DNA from: Candidatus Electrothrix scaldis
Lineage (GTDB): Bacteria; Desulfobacterota; Desulfobulbia; Desulfobulbales; Desulfobulbaceae
Direction of reading: 5' to 3'
NCBI GenBank assembly: GCA_033584155.1
Contig: CP138355.1
Coordinates: forward strand, 4,677,501-4,741,500
Length of the DNA: 64,000 nt
Shown: piece by piece, positions 9,082 through 17,514 of the stretch
Position numbering within the stretch: the stretch's first letter is position 1
Layout: each line of letters begins with the position of its first letter
Position numbers and translations under genes: made by a program
The notes under the pieces: model-generated
Told to the model about the DNA's origin: nothing
Seen by the model: the letters and a program-made list of their open reading frames with translations, nothing else
Database searches by the model: none

Positions 9082-10401
9082 ATGAAACCCCATCATCGAA
9101 TAATCTTGTTGAGCTTGATCATGACCGCTGTCGTTCTGACCGTCGAGGCAATCACGATCATCATCCTTTATCAGACTGCAATCAACCAACAGAAATTACG
9201 TCTCATTGACACAATCGATAGTCAAGCCCGTCTTATTGAAGCAGCAGCCCGCTTCAATAAGAAGTATAACACCTCCTTTCCTTTCGGAATAAAAGAAGCT
9301 ACGCTTCAACAACTAACTAATGCCCATTCGACGTACCGAGGCCTTGGCCAAACCGGCGAGTTTACTCTTTCAAAAAAAGAGAATGACCAAATTATCTTCC
9401 TCTTAAGTCACCGCCATTATGACCTTGACCATCCCAAGCCAGTTCCCTGGGATTCCCACTTGGCAGAGCCCATGCGCCAGGCCTTATCAGGGAAGTCCGG
9501 GACAATTACTGGTCTGGACTATAGGGGAGAAAAAGTACTGGCGGCCTATGAACCAATCGTGGAACTGAATCTTGGCATTGTCGCAAAAATTGATCTCGCT
9601 GAGATACGGGAACCTTTTATTCAAGCAGGGATACTGAGCTGTTCTGTTGCGATATCTCTCATTACTATTGGGGTAGCCCTATTTTTTTGGATAACCAACC
9701 CAATCCTAAAAAAATTGGAAAAAAACTCTGAACAGGTCAAACGCTTTGCCTACACAATGGCCCATGATCTGAAGAATCCAACTATTGCACTCTGCGGCTT
9801 GACAAGCCGACTCCGTGCCAACTACAATCATACCCTGGATGAGAAAGGAAAAAAATTCTGCAACCAAATTGTCAAATCCTCTGAGGAACTAGCAACTCTT
9901 ATCGATAATATCAACACCTACATATCAACTCAAAGCCAGATCTTGAAAATTGAGGATGTCCAGTTAGCAGAGCTTATTCAAGAAATAAAGGACGAGTTCA
10001 CAGCGCCCTTAACGCAGCGGGAAATCACCTTAACGGCATCTGCGCTCCTGCCTGTCATTAAGGCTGACCGTTTGGCCTTGTTAAGAGCCTTGAGAAACTT
10101 TGTCCAAAATGCTCTAAAATACGGAGGGGAAGGCCTTGATACAATAGAGGTAACATATGCAGAATCGGACAAGCTCCATATCCTCTCTGTCAAAGATAAC
10201 GGCGTTGGTATCCCGACAGGAGAGCACGAAAAAATCTTTGTTTTTCTGGAACAGGGCACAAACTCTTCACGATCGGAAGGATTCGGTTTTGGGCTTACAA
10301 TCGTTCAAGAGATAGCTGAACAGCATGGAGGCAGGGCATGGTGCGAACCCGGTAAACGGGCCGGAGTGGAATTTTTCATTTCCATTAGCAAGGAATTATA
10401 A
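9082..10401 (+). CDS. Orphan sensor histidine kinase with periplasmic Cache-like sensor
   Basis: 439 residues from the ATG at 9082; a TTG at 9013 would add 23 residues but the membrane helix directly follows the later start. Helix at ~8-32, a ~150-residue extracytoplasmic sensor resembling a single Cache domain (DYRGEKVLAAYEPIVELNLG), a second helix at ~182-205, then HisKA with phosphoacceptor His228 in TMAHDLKNP and an HATPase_c domain (NFVQNALKYGGEG; DNGVGIP; GFGFGLTIVQEIAEQHGG). There is no HAMP between helix and kinase, and no response regulator beside it, so the partner is encoded elsewhere. The ligand is unknown. Confidence 0.88.
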   Translation: MKPHHRIILLSLIMTAVVLTVEAITIIILYQTAINQQKLRLIDTIDSQARLIEAAARFNKKYNTSFPFGIKEATLQQLTNAHSTYRGLGQTGEFTLSKKENDQIIFLLSHRHYDLDHPKPVPWDSHLAEPMRQALSGKSGTITGLDYRGEKVLAAYEPIVELNLGIVAKIDLAEIREPFIQAGILSCSVAISLITIGVALFFWITNPILKKLEKNSEQVKRFAYTMAHDLKNPTIALCGLTSRLRANYNHTLDEKGKKFCNQIVKSSEELATLIDNINTYISTQSQILKIEDVQLAELIQEIKDEFTAPLTQREITLTASALLPVIKADRLALLRALRNFVQNALKYGGEGLDTIEVTYAESDKLHILSVKDNGVGIPTGEHEKIFVFLEQGTNSSRSEGFGFGLTIVQEIAEQHGGRAWCEPGKRAGVEFFISISKEL

Positions 10402-10476
10402 AAGAACTCTCAAGCAAGCTTCCTTCAATATATAGGAAGCCCTAATATCTACAATCTCAAACAGGAGGAAAGCACA

Positions 10477-10977
10477 ATGGCGCAAGTTACATTTCAAGGC
10501 AGCCCAGTCAATACCGTAGGAGATCTGCCAGCTGTGGGACAAACAGCACCTGATTTTACCTTAACCAAGACCGACCTGAGCGATGTTTCATTAGGTGATT
10601 ATAAAGGGAAAAAGCTGGTGCTCAATATCTTTCCCAGCGTGGACACACCCGTTTGCGCGGCCAGTGTTCGCCGTTTTAATGATGAAGCAGGAAAACTGGA
10701 GAACACCGAAGTACTCTGCATTTCCCGGGATCTGCCCTTTGCCCTTGGCCGTTTCTGTGGCGCAGAAGGCCTGGAGAGAGTGACCTCTGCCTCAGAGCTA
10801 CGGTCAGATGCTTTTGGTAAGGACTACGGGGTCCGTCTTGCTGATAGTGCCTTGGCCGGGCTCTTTGCCAGGGCGATTGTGGTTATTGATGAGGAAGGGA
10901 AGGTTATCTATACCCAGCTGGCTCCTGAAATAGCAGAAGAGCCGGATTACGAAGCAGCACTTGCTGCATTGGCATAA
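10477..10977 (+). CDS. tpx: Thiol peroxidase (atypical 2-Cys peroxiredoxin)
   Basis: 166 residues, full length. Peroxidatic Cys60 lies in [12 protein letters not shown] and resolving Cys94 in GRFCGAEG, the spacing typical of Tpx. It reduces hydrogen peroxide and alkyl hydroperoxides with thioredoxin as electron donor, in the cytoplasm. A strong AGGAGG site precedes the ATG at 10477. Monocistronic, with a long-arm inverted repeat 15 nt after the stop. Confidence 0.96.
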   Translation: MAQVTFQGSPVNTVGDLPAVGQTAPDFTLTKTDLSDVSLGDYKGKKLVLNIFPSVDTPVCAASVRRFNDEAGKLENTEVLCISRDLPFALGRFCGAEGLERVTSASELRSDAFGKDYGVRLADSALAGLFARAIVVIDEEGKVIYTQLAPEIAEEPDYEAALAALA

Positions 10978-10991
10978 AAAGCGGTTTTTTT

Positions 10992-11035
10992 TTGCCCGGT
11001 AAAGCCCACACCTATCCCTTGGCGATACCGGGCAA
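10992..11035 (+). terminator. Inverted repeat after tpx, possible terminator
   Basis: TTGCCCGGTA at 10992-11001 pairs perfectly with TACCGGGCAA at 11026-11035 (10 bp, 24-nt loop), followed by TTCTATTTTTCC. It lies between the convergent tpx and the small gene at 11056-11235, so it can stop transcription from the left. Confidence 0.55.
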
Positions 11036-11055
11036 TTCTATTTTTCCTGTGTTGT

Positions 11056-11235
11056 CTATTTTCTCTCTTTTTTCCCCTGCGGAACAACGTGTGCATGGGT
11101 ACTACCTTGAGCTCCGGCACCGGAAACAGCAGCCTGGAAATTACCGGCTTCCTGTGAGCCGAACCGGGCAAAGATTGAAGACATCAGTTTTTTGCTTTCC
11201 TCATTGAGCTTGGTGAAATTCAGTCCGATACACAT
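11056..11235 (-). CDS. 59-residue small protein, unknown function
   Basis: A short ORF with a near-perfect ribosome site (AGGAGGG, 5 nt before the ATG at 11235) and a clean stop. The protein starts MCIGLNFTKLNEESKKLM, has an amphipathic N-terminal helix, a Gly/Ala/Ser/Gln-rich middle and a basic end (QGKKERK). No family recognised and no transmembrane helix. The ribosome site and coding-like codon use support it being a real gene; the function cannot be guessed. It faces tpx across an inverted repeat. Confidence 0.6.
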   Translation of the reverse strand: MCIGLNFTKLNEESKKLMSSIFARFGSQEAGNFQAAVSGAGAQGSTHAHVVPQGKKERK

Positions 11236-11539
11236 AATACCCTCCTGTTCATTGAATGTTTAAGCTTTCTATCTTGCTTTACCTGCTACACAGTAGCAAA
11301 ATATCACACATTAGTATAATGAAAAAAATGTCATTTTCTCTACATATATTAACATTTCGCATTTGCACAGAAGCTACGTCAAGCAGGGCGCCAATTTAAT
11401 ACATCCTGATCGGTTAAAAAATCTTTCGTTCTCAACTGGCCTTCCTCTGTCAATATCCGGCAACTTATTGTATAGTTGCCCACAGTAAGAACTCATCATC
11501 TTTGCTTCACCCACGAACAGGTACGCAGGAGAACCCCAC

Positions 11540-12433
11540 ATGGCCAGACGAAAAAAGAAATCCAGCCCAATAAAAAGCATACTCACCACCCTGCTCTTCC
11601 TCCTTATTGCCGGAGGATTTATGATCTTCAAGGGGAGCACGCCGGAATTCCTGCGGCAGTACATCCCATCCGAGCTCCACGCCATTTTCTATCCTGCACG
11701 CACCGGTACTGGCGGCAGCATCGCTATCAACAATCTACCTGCAACAGCAGGCAATACCACCATCACCTCTTTTTCCACCGCCAAGACCCAGCTGAAAAAA
11801 CTCTATGTCCAGGCCGGTTCCTTCACCACCTTTTACTGCGGTAGCAGCTTTGATGAAGAGTTCAATCTGGATCACAGCACAAGCGGCTTTCACTACCGCA
11901 TGAATGAGACCAGGGCCAACCGGGTAGAGTGGGAGCATATAGTCCCAGCAGAGGCCTTTGGCCAGAGCTTTCCAGAATGGCGTGACGGCCATCCAGACTG
12001 CCTGGACAGCAAGGGCGAGCCCTATGCGGGCCGCAGATGCGCATCCAAGACCAGCCAGCAGTTTAAGCTGATGCAGGCGGACATGTATAACCTTGTCCCG
12101 GCCATCGGTGAGGTCAACGGCGATCGCAGCAACTACAGCTATGCCATGCTGCAGGGCGAGTTACGTGAGTACGGAGCATGCAATATGGAAATTGAAGACC
12201 AAAAGGCCGAGCCGCCGGATGATAAATTTGGCGACATCGCCCGCACCTATATGTACATGGAAGCAGCCTACCAGCGCGGTGTGATCTCCGGGAAGAACGT
12301 CAAGCTCTTTGAGGCCTGGAACAGGATGGACCCAGTAGACAAGTGGGAGTGCGAGCGAGCCCGCTTGATTGAAAAGATCCAGGGCAACAGGAATATGATT
12401 GTGGCGAATGCCTGTCAAAAGGCGGGACTGTAA
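11540..12433 (+). CDS. endA: Secreted endonuclease I (EndA/DNase family)
   Basis: 297 residues. A basic N-terminus and hydrophobic helix (residues ~13-30) form a signal or anchor. The mature part carries the endonuclease I motifs: YCGSSFDEE, then VEWEHIVPAEAFGQ with the catalytic His133 of the beta-beta-alpha-metal fold, and NGDRSNYSYAM. These enzymes cut double-stranded DNA in the periplasm or outside the cell. The ATG at 11540 follows an AGGAGA site. The stop overlaps the next start (TAATG). With the ComEA-like gene at 63.2 kb it suggests DNA uptake or scavenging, which is only an inference. Confidence 0.88.
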   Translation: MARRKKKSSPIKSILTTLLFLLIAGGFMIFKGSTPEFLRQYIPSELHAIFYPARTGTGGSIAINNLPATAGNTTITSFSTAKTQLKKLYVQAGSFTTFYCGSSFDEEFNLDHSTSGFHYRMNETRANRVEWEHIVPAEAFGQSFPEWRDGHPDCLDSKGEPYAGRRCASKTSQQFKLMQADMYNLVPAIGEVNGDRSNYSYAMLQGELREYGACNMEIEDQKAEPPDDKFGDIARTYMYMEAAYQRGVISGKNVKLFEAWNRMDPVDKWECERARLIEKIQGNRNMIVANACQKAGL

Positions 12434-12867
12434 TGCTTGCCCGAGTTATTGCTTGTCAGGAAATGAAGTACACAGTTGAACACGGAAAACCAGCTCAACC
12501 GCTTGCAGGGTGTGCGAGAGAGGTCTATTCAGATGAACATATCGACATCCTGAAGAAACCAGAGAATCACGTATCAGGCACCGGTACTGAGCCGTCAGAA
12601 TCACAAACCTGTCTGGAAATCCGAACCTCCCTTGCTTCCTTTGATATGGTGCCCCGCCATAAAAAGGGCCTGCTCCATATGGTCCGGGACGATCTTTCGC
12701 GGATGGAGAATGTCGCGGAGCAGCAACATATGTTAGCACAGTGTAACGTCTACTGTGCCCGACGTTCGGAGACGCAGATTAAAATTGAGTTCCTTGACAT
12801 GAATAAGCCAGAAGGAAGCCGTATTTGTTTTCGTATGGTCTATGAGTTTGCATCACCACTTGCCTGA
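12433..12867 (+). CDS. Hypothetical protein translationally coupled to endA
   Basis: 144 residues, start overlapping the endA stop as TAATG, which argues for coupled translation. No signal peptide or membrane helix. It contains six Cys residues and a central charged helix (HKKGLLHMVRDDLSRMENVA). I recognise no domain. Because its only support is the coupled start and the length of the open frame, it is less certain than its neighbour. Confidence 0.5.
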   Translation: MLARVIACQEMKYTVEHGKPAQPLAGCAREVYSDEHIDILKKPENHVSGTGTEPSESQTCLEIRTSLASFDMVPRHKKGLLHMVRDDLSRMENVAEQQHMLAQCNVYCARRSETQIKIEFLDMNKPEGSRICFRMVYEFASPLA

Positions 12868-12948
12868 AACACTCCCCTGCATTCAAAAAGAGACACCGGA
12901 CTGGCCTGTCTGAGTGCAACGAAAGTGAACAAGACATTGCGCGCAGGT

Positions 12949-14802
12949 CTAATACTCCCTGTCATTCTCCGCAAACAGAGGAATAGAGTAATTCCCGCCA
13001 AAGGCCTTAAAGATATTATTGATGCCGTCATAATCTGAGGCGTACATATCCTTCCGGCTGTGGACAAGCTCCCTGACCTCCTCGGTAAACCCGCCAGTGG
13101 AGATCAACCAGAAACGGATTCCCGGAACGGATAGGCCCTCTTCATCCTGTTGTTGCTGAAAAACCTCTGCCGCTGCCTCCAGTTTTTCGACTTGGGCAAT
13201 CCCCATAGGCTGGCGGGTATACTTACATTCGCAGAGCCACACCCGATCCTCTGCCGCTTCTTTGCCCAGCACGTCAATCTGATAGGCAGGACGTGCCGAG
13301 GCCTTGACAATCTGGGTTCTGACGTACTGAAACAGCGGCACTTCCACCGTTTCTTCATGTTCGCCCTTATCTGTTCCGGCGGCGAACCAGGCAGCAGGTA
13401 GTTTCTCATAATTGAACTTGAGCATGGAAACCTCAGCCACTATTTCCAAAAACTTCCCCTTCATGGTGTTGATCAAGCCCTGTTGGCTCAGATCTACCTC
13501 ATCGACCCCTTCCAGATCCTGCTCATAGACAAACTTGATAAAACGCATCAGGCAGATATCGTTAAAGGAGTAGAATTTTTCCGCGCTTCGATAAACCAGA
13601 TCCGCTGCATAGAGCTTTTCGATCTTCTTTGCCACCGCCTTTTTCGGTACCCCGAGTTTCTCGGCAATGGCCTTGGTATCCACAGGTTGATTATTATAGC
13701 GGGTAAAATAGTAGATGATCTTTTTGCCCAGTTCTGTGTCATCATCCTGATTGATCAGATCCCGGTTATTATCAAAATGGGTCCGCCAAAAACCGTAGAT
13801 CTTGCCGTTTTCGATCTCGTAGCGAATAACCCGGTTAATAGCCTGCTCGTTCTTAAAATTTTTCCCTTCACACTCAGACACTGCCAGACAATAGAGATAA
13901 TACGGATGCCCTCCCACCTGAGCACTGGCATACATTGCCATTGCCGGACTGATTGTCAGCTCTGGAATGGTATAGTATTTGAGAGAGGTGTGCAGAAGCG
14001 TAGCCCCATCGGGTACAGAAAATGGTTTTAAATATTTAAATCCAAATCGTCCGCCCAAGGGACCGCCCATGACCGTCTTGAACACCATCGTCACCGCAGA
14101 ACCGGACACCAACATGGGGGCCTTGCGGCTCTGGGCCTGCCGGTCATAGGTATTAGCAAGCCGGATAGCTCCTTGGCCAAAGGATCTATCCTTGCTATCC
14201 ATAAGTTCCTCGGGCATGTCGTAGATACAGAGCTGCATATCCTGAAACTCATCAATGATCACCGCTACCCGTGTATCGGTGAATGAGGCCAGCTCTTCTG
14301 GCTCCCGGATAAAGGAATCCCAATGATGGAGCGCATTTTCATCGTTGCCCCGATTATAGCGTTCAAGAAAGATCGCAACACGCTCCAGAGCCAGGCGACC
14401 GGCTGCCGAATCCGCCTTCTGGTTGAGCAATTGCTCCAGATCAATATTTGTATTGCGAAACAGCACCGAATCCTGCTCACAGTAGGCCAGATACTGACGA
14501 TAAAAGGTCGTCGCATATTCCAAAAGGAATTTCCTGAGCGTCCGTTTTTCCCTGGTCATCTTAAAGTAAAACGGAGCCACCTTATACTCGGGCTTAAAAA
14601 AGACCGTGTTGACCAACCGATCCAGAAACACAGTCTTGCCGATTCTTCGGGGCGCGATCAGGGCCGTGCTTGGTGCAGCCATGCGTTGAATTGCCACAAT
14701 CCATTGCTCCATCTCACGCAGGAGTTCCACCCGGTCGGTGAATTCGTCCTCAAAGACCATTTCCTCGACCGGCTGTATTTTTATACTCGACATAGTATCC
14801 AT
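12949..14802 (-). CDS. AAA ATPase of the archaeal-ATPase type with C-terminal PD-(D/E)XK-like nuclease domain
   Basis: 617 residues. N-terminal P-loop APRRIGKTVF (residues ~47-56) and Walker B VAVIIDEFQDMQ; a winged-helix segment follows (~385-425, KAIAEKLGVPKKAVAKKIEKL). The last ~150 residues hold a restriction-like core: Asp in YQIDVLGKE and the E-x-K pair in VWLCECKYTRQP. Such ATPase-nuclease fusions are common in archaea and in mobile or defence contexts, but their targets are unknown. No convincing Shine-Dalgarno lies before either possible start (14802 or 14793). It sits at the left edge of a stretch of decayed toxin-antitoxin genes. Confidence 0.8.
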   Translation of the reverse strand: MDTMSSIKIQPVEEMVFEDEFTDRVELLREMEQWIVAIQRMAAPSTALIAPRRIGKTVFLDRLVNTVFFKPEYKVAPFYFKMTREKRTLRKFLLEYATTFYRQYLAYCEQDSVLFRNTNIDLEQLLNQKADSAAGRLALERVAIFLERYNRGNDENALHHWDSFIREPEELASFTDTRVAVIIDEFQDMQLCIYDMPEELMDSKDRSFGQGAIRLANTYDRQAQSRKAPMLVSGSAVTMVFKTVMGGPLGGRFGFKYLKPFSVPDGATLLHTSLKYYTIPELTISPAMAMYASAQVGGHPYYLYCLAVSECEGKNFKNEQAINRVIRYEIENGKIYGFWRTHFDNNRDLINQDDDTELGKKIIYYFTRYNNQPVDTKAIAEKLGVPKKAVAKKIEKLYAADLVYRSAEKFYSFNDICLMRFIKFVYEQDLEGVDEVDLSQQGLINTMKGKFLEIVAEVSMLKFNYEKLPAAWFAAGTDKGEHEETVEVPLFQYVRTQIVKASARPAYQIDVLGKEAAEDRVWLCECKYTRQPMGIAQVEKLEAAAEVFQQQQDEEGLSVPGIRFWLISTGGFTEEVRELVHSRKDMYASDYDGINNIFKAFGGNYSIPLFAENDREY

Positions 14803-14917
14803 TTTGAAAGCTTAGGCAGCAGGCCAAGATTGCCGGTGAGACGAGAGGGCAATAAATGGTGTGGTGTTAGAAAAGACAATCAGAGTAGCTTTATTTCCCG
14901 GAGAAAATCATCCGCCT

Positions 14918-15259
14918 TCAGGAAGCCTTGAGCATAAAATCCACATGCACGGCATCAAAGGGAAACTCTATCTCATCGTTGTTCTTTTTTCGGAGAATGC
15001 CCGCCAGTAATAGCGCGTCCACATCATCCTGCACAACCCGGATGTCCTTCTCTACCCTTTCCGCCGCTTCCCGTACCGTTATTGCTCCGGCACCGGTCAT
15101 CATTTTCAGCAAATCCCATCGCTCGGCTGTCAGCAGAGTAAAAAGGAGGGAAGGTGATTCAAAGGTGAGCAGGTTTCCCTGTGGCTTTCCCTCAAATGCC
15201 TGAAGGAAGCGTCGGGTCGTCTCTTCGCGGGAAGAAACAGCTAAAGTAAGAGTACGCAT
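14918..15259 (-). CDS. Winged-helix antitoxin-like regulator (HVO_A0114/TumA type)
   Basis: 113 residues with a winged HTH (SLLFTLLTAERWDLLKMM, then ITVREAAERVEKDIRVVQDD). This family usually follows a TumE (DUF6516) toxin gene. The AGGAGGAAT-like ribosome site (CTGGAGGAATAATC) lies inside the end of a short upstream remnant that could be the toxin's C-terminus, so this looks like an orphan antitoxin. It would bind and repress its own promoter. The fold call is fairly safe; the pairing is inference. Confidence 0.7.
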   Translation of the reverse strand: MRTLTLAVSSREETTRRFLQAFEGKPQGNLLTFESPSLLFTLLTAERWDLLKMMTGAGAITVREAAERVEKDIRVVQDDVDALLLAGILRKKNNDEIEFPFDAVHVDFMLKAS

Positions 15260-15261
15260 GA

Positions 15262-15321
15262 TTATTCCTCCAGGTTGTTCTCATAATTCCAAAAATCACA
15301 AAGCCGTACCGCTCCGTTCAC
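15262..15321 (-). pseudogene. Possible C-terminal remnant of a TumE-type toxin
   Basis: In the frame ending at 15262 the minus strand encodes VRLCDFWNYENNLEE and a stop, just before the antitoxin gene. The LxxDFWxxxEN pattern resembles the C-terminus of DUF6516/TumE toxins. An in-frame stop directly upstream shows the rest is gone. Short, so uncertain. Confidence 0.3.
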
Positions 15322-15386
15322 TCACTGCCTCATCACGAAATTATCCGAACACTTGGCGCAGTACATCAGGACGCTTGCCCGCCTGA

Positions 15387-15596
15387 TTATCGACAAGCAA
15401 AGCGGGTCCGCTGCAATGCCAAATCAGGCTCCTGCGGCGGAAGGATGGGCGGCGGAGGTACAACCGCCCATCCTTCCGCCGCATGCTTTCTCTCTCCGGC
15501 TTTCAGGTCGTCATAAATCCGATCTAAATCATAACTCATGCCAGCTGCATGTTGTTCTCGAACTCTGCGTACTTCTTTGATAATACTGTCACTCAT
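15387..15596 (-). CDS. VapB-like small antitoxin with repeat-altered C-terminus
   Basis: 69 residues. The first 38 (MSDSIIKEVRRVREQHAAGM, then SYDLDRIYDDLKAGERKH) match a widespread small protein encoded next to PIN-domain toxins. The rest (AAEGWAVVPPPPILPPQ and on) is encoded by a 20-bp-arm palindrome inserted in the 3' part, which replaces the usual short tail. Its start overlaps the 3' end of the broken PIN gene (GATGAGTGA), as in intact loci. Whether it still folds is unclear. Confidence 0.6.
   Translation of the reverse strand: MSDSIIKEVRRVREQHAAGMSYDLDRIYDDLKAGERKHAAEGWAVVPPPPILPPQEPDLALQRTRFACR
15433..15483. repeat. Long palindrome inserted in antitoxin gene
   Basis: TGCGGCGGAAGGATGGGCGG at 15433-15452 is perfectly complementary to 15464-15483 (20 bp, 11-nt loop). 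It lies inside the 3' end of the small antitoxin gene and supplies its last codons. It looks like a REP/MITE-type hairpin. Confidence 0.85.
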
Positions 15597-15860
15597 CTTC
15601 GCCTCCTAATAGCTCTTCGGGTGTGCAGATAAACGGCAGGAACAAGCCCTTGAGTCGGAAATGCTCCGCAATGCGAGCCTGAATTTCCGGATTGGCTATG
15701 TGCTTGCAATTCCACGTCAGCAAATAATCGACAAAATGAACTGTTGCTATCGCAATATGCAATGCGTGCTCTGTTGATGACCTGCCTCAATCACATTCCT
15801 GCTTGGGCGGTCCGTCAGGTAACTGACAACAGAGGTTTCAATATAGACCTTGCGTTTCAT
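15589..15860 (-). pseudogene. PIN-domain (VapC-type) toxin, internally deleted and frameshifted
   Basis: From the ATG at 15860 the minus strand reads MKRKVYIETSVVSYLTDRPS and on to VIEAGHQQST, the start of a PIN toxin with its first acidic residue (IET). The frame then shifts and continues as HALHIAIATVHFVDYLLTWN, then CKHIANPEIQARIAEHF and ends CTPEELLGGEDE. Both halves match one known toxin family, but roughly 80 residues in the middle, with other catalytic acids, are missing. The junction is close to 15770-15785. The toxin is therefore dead although its small antitoxin partner downstream remains open. Confidence 0.75.
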
Positions 15861-16011
15861 AATAATCATACTATACCAAGATCCGCCTGATTTCTCAATC
15901 AAGTCGATACACGAACTTGTGTCAGGGGGAGATAGCTGCCTGCCGGAAAGCCGAACGCAATCAGCAGGCAGGTTCCGGCAAGGTGTGCGGGAGGGGCGGA
16001 AGCTGCTCCCC

Positions 16012-16206
16012 CTGGGGATCATCCTTCGTCACGAGGGGATTGCCTTCCTCCTCTTGGGAATCATCGTGCGTCACAAGGGGATTGTCTTGCGCCCCTTGGG
16101 GATCATCGTGCGTCACGAGGGGATTGCCTTTCGCTCCTTGGGGATTATCGTGCGTCACAAGGGGATTGCCCTTCGCCCTCTGTGACGGAACATGCGCCCC
16201 TTGGGG
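16012..16206. repeat. 42-bp tandem repeat, four units plus degenerate tail
   Basis: Units start at 16012, 16054, 16096 and 16138, exactly 42 nt apart; each begins (T/C)TGGGGATCATCGTGCGTCA. A degenerate part follows to 16206. As 42 is divisible by three, both strands stay open through it (14-residue repeats GNPLVTHDDPQGA on minus), but no ribosome site or flanking coding sequence supports a gene. It separates the broken PIN gene from the ParA/HEPN pair. The stretch 16207-16480 after it is AT-rich and holds only the ParA leader. Confidence 0.85.
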
Positions 16207-16480
16207 AGAACTGCTCAGAGCAGGGAGATGAGAAAGGGCGGCTGTTTTTCGTGCTTCCGTGATTTGCTATCGGCAGGAGGATAGGCTGGGGAGAGATGTG
16301 GTGCGGGATTATTGAGGAGAGAGTATATTTAACACGTTTAAATACTTGCAAGATAGATTGAAGAGCATTATCTTGCTCTATCTGGATATATACTGGCAAG
16401 AAGAAATATTACACAGAAACCCCGTAGAAGATTTATTCGGCAACAACTCATAGAGAGAGTTAAGGTAGGAACTAAATAAG

Positions 16481-17503
16481 ATGAGCAAAAGAATCGTTTT
16501 TTTCAACCACAAAGGTGGAGTGAGCAAAACAACGACCGCCTATAACGTAGGCTGGAAATTAGCAAAAAAAGCACGAGTTCTTCTCGTTGACGGGGATCCT
16601 CAATGCAATTTAACCAGCTTAATAATTAATGATTTTGATGGTTATTATTTTAATGATGAAACTAAACATCAGAATCTTAGAGACGGAGTCGAAGTTGCAT
16701 TTAAAGGTCGTCCAGAACCGATCACGTCAATTAATTGCTATTCCCCTGAAAGAAACAACAATATCTACTTGATTCCGGGGCATCAGAACCTTTCTGAATT
16801 TGAGGCAGCTTTAACCTTTGCATTAACATCGAACAATGCTATTGCCACCCTGGAAAATCTTCCCGGTGCTTTCAATGCATTTATCAGAGAAGTTGAAGAA
16901 AAATACTCGATTGATTACACAATAATTGATCTGAATCCCGGTTTAAGTTCTATCAATCAGAACTTAGTATTGGCTTCCGACTATATAATCGTTCCCACTA
17001 ATCCGGACCCTTTCTCATTAATGGCTATAGATACGCTTTGCAATATACTTCCCCGATGGTCAGCATGGTTAAGGCAGAGCGGGCCGCTATTCTCTGCTTC
17101 ATCTTACCCGATAGATAAAGACCCTCCTAAATTACTGGGAACAGTTGTTCAGAGATTCAATGTAAGAAAAGGAAAGGCTGCTCGCCCGTACAGAGATAAC
17201 ATAGATGAAATAAAGCAGAAAATAACCAGAGACTTTAAGCCTGCGTTAAGTAGATGCTCTATGGTGCTGCCGGATGAGACGTATGGTGATGACCTTATTC
17301 AGAACGGCTTGTGTTTATCAGAGATTCCGGATTTTCAGGGGCTATTGCCAAAATCTTTAGATGCGGGAGTACCGGTTTTTGTTCTGGATGTAGATGAAAT
17401 ACACGAAACAGGAACAGTTCTGGAAGGAATGCTGGCCAACCGGGATAAATTTAATACTTTTTTTGATGAGCTGGCAGGCGAGATCAAAAGACTGACCGAA
17501 TAG
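16481..17503 (+). CDS. ParA/MinD-like ATPase paired with a HEPN protein
   Basis: 340 residues. Deviant Walker A KGGVSKTT at residues 11-18, switch I-like VLLVDGDPQCNLTS, and Walker B YTIIDLNPGLSSINQ, with Asn where plasmid ParA proteins often have Pro-Pro. There is no ParB, no iteron or parS-like array and no replication gene nearby, so plasmid partition is unlikely. The next gene, 11 nt away, encodes a HEPN-like protein. AT-rich codon use, unlike uvrA next to it, suggests acquisition. A TAAGGTAGGA site precedes the ATG. I infer a two-gene accessory module. Confidence 0.85.
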   Translation: MSKRIVFFNHKGGVSKTTTAYNVGWKLAKKARVLLVDGDPQCNLTSLIINDFDGYYFNDETKHQNLRDGVEVAFKGRPEPITSINCYSPERNNNIYLIPGHQNLSEFEAALTFALTSNNAIATLENLPGAFNAFIREVEEKYSIDYTIIDLNPGLSSINQNLVLASDYIIVPTNPDPFSLMAIDTLCNILPRWSAWLRQSGPLFSASSYPIDKDPPKLLGTVVQRFNVRKGKAARPYRDNIDEIKQKITRDFKPALSRCSMVLPDETYGDDLIQNGLCLSEIPDFQGLLPKSLDAGVPVFVLDVDEIHETGTVLEGMLANRDKFNTFFDELAGEIKRLTE

Positions 17504-17514
17504 AGTTGTACGTT

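Noticed and set aside
15961-16158. Minus-strand repeat protein with GNPLVTHDDPQGA units
   Set aside because: Both strands are open only because the unit is 42 nt; no ribosome site or conserved flanks.
16481-17503. Plasmid or chromosome partition ParA
   Set aside because: No ParB, no centromere-like repeats and no replication genes; the partner is a HEPN protein.
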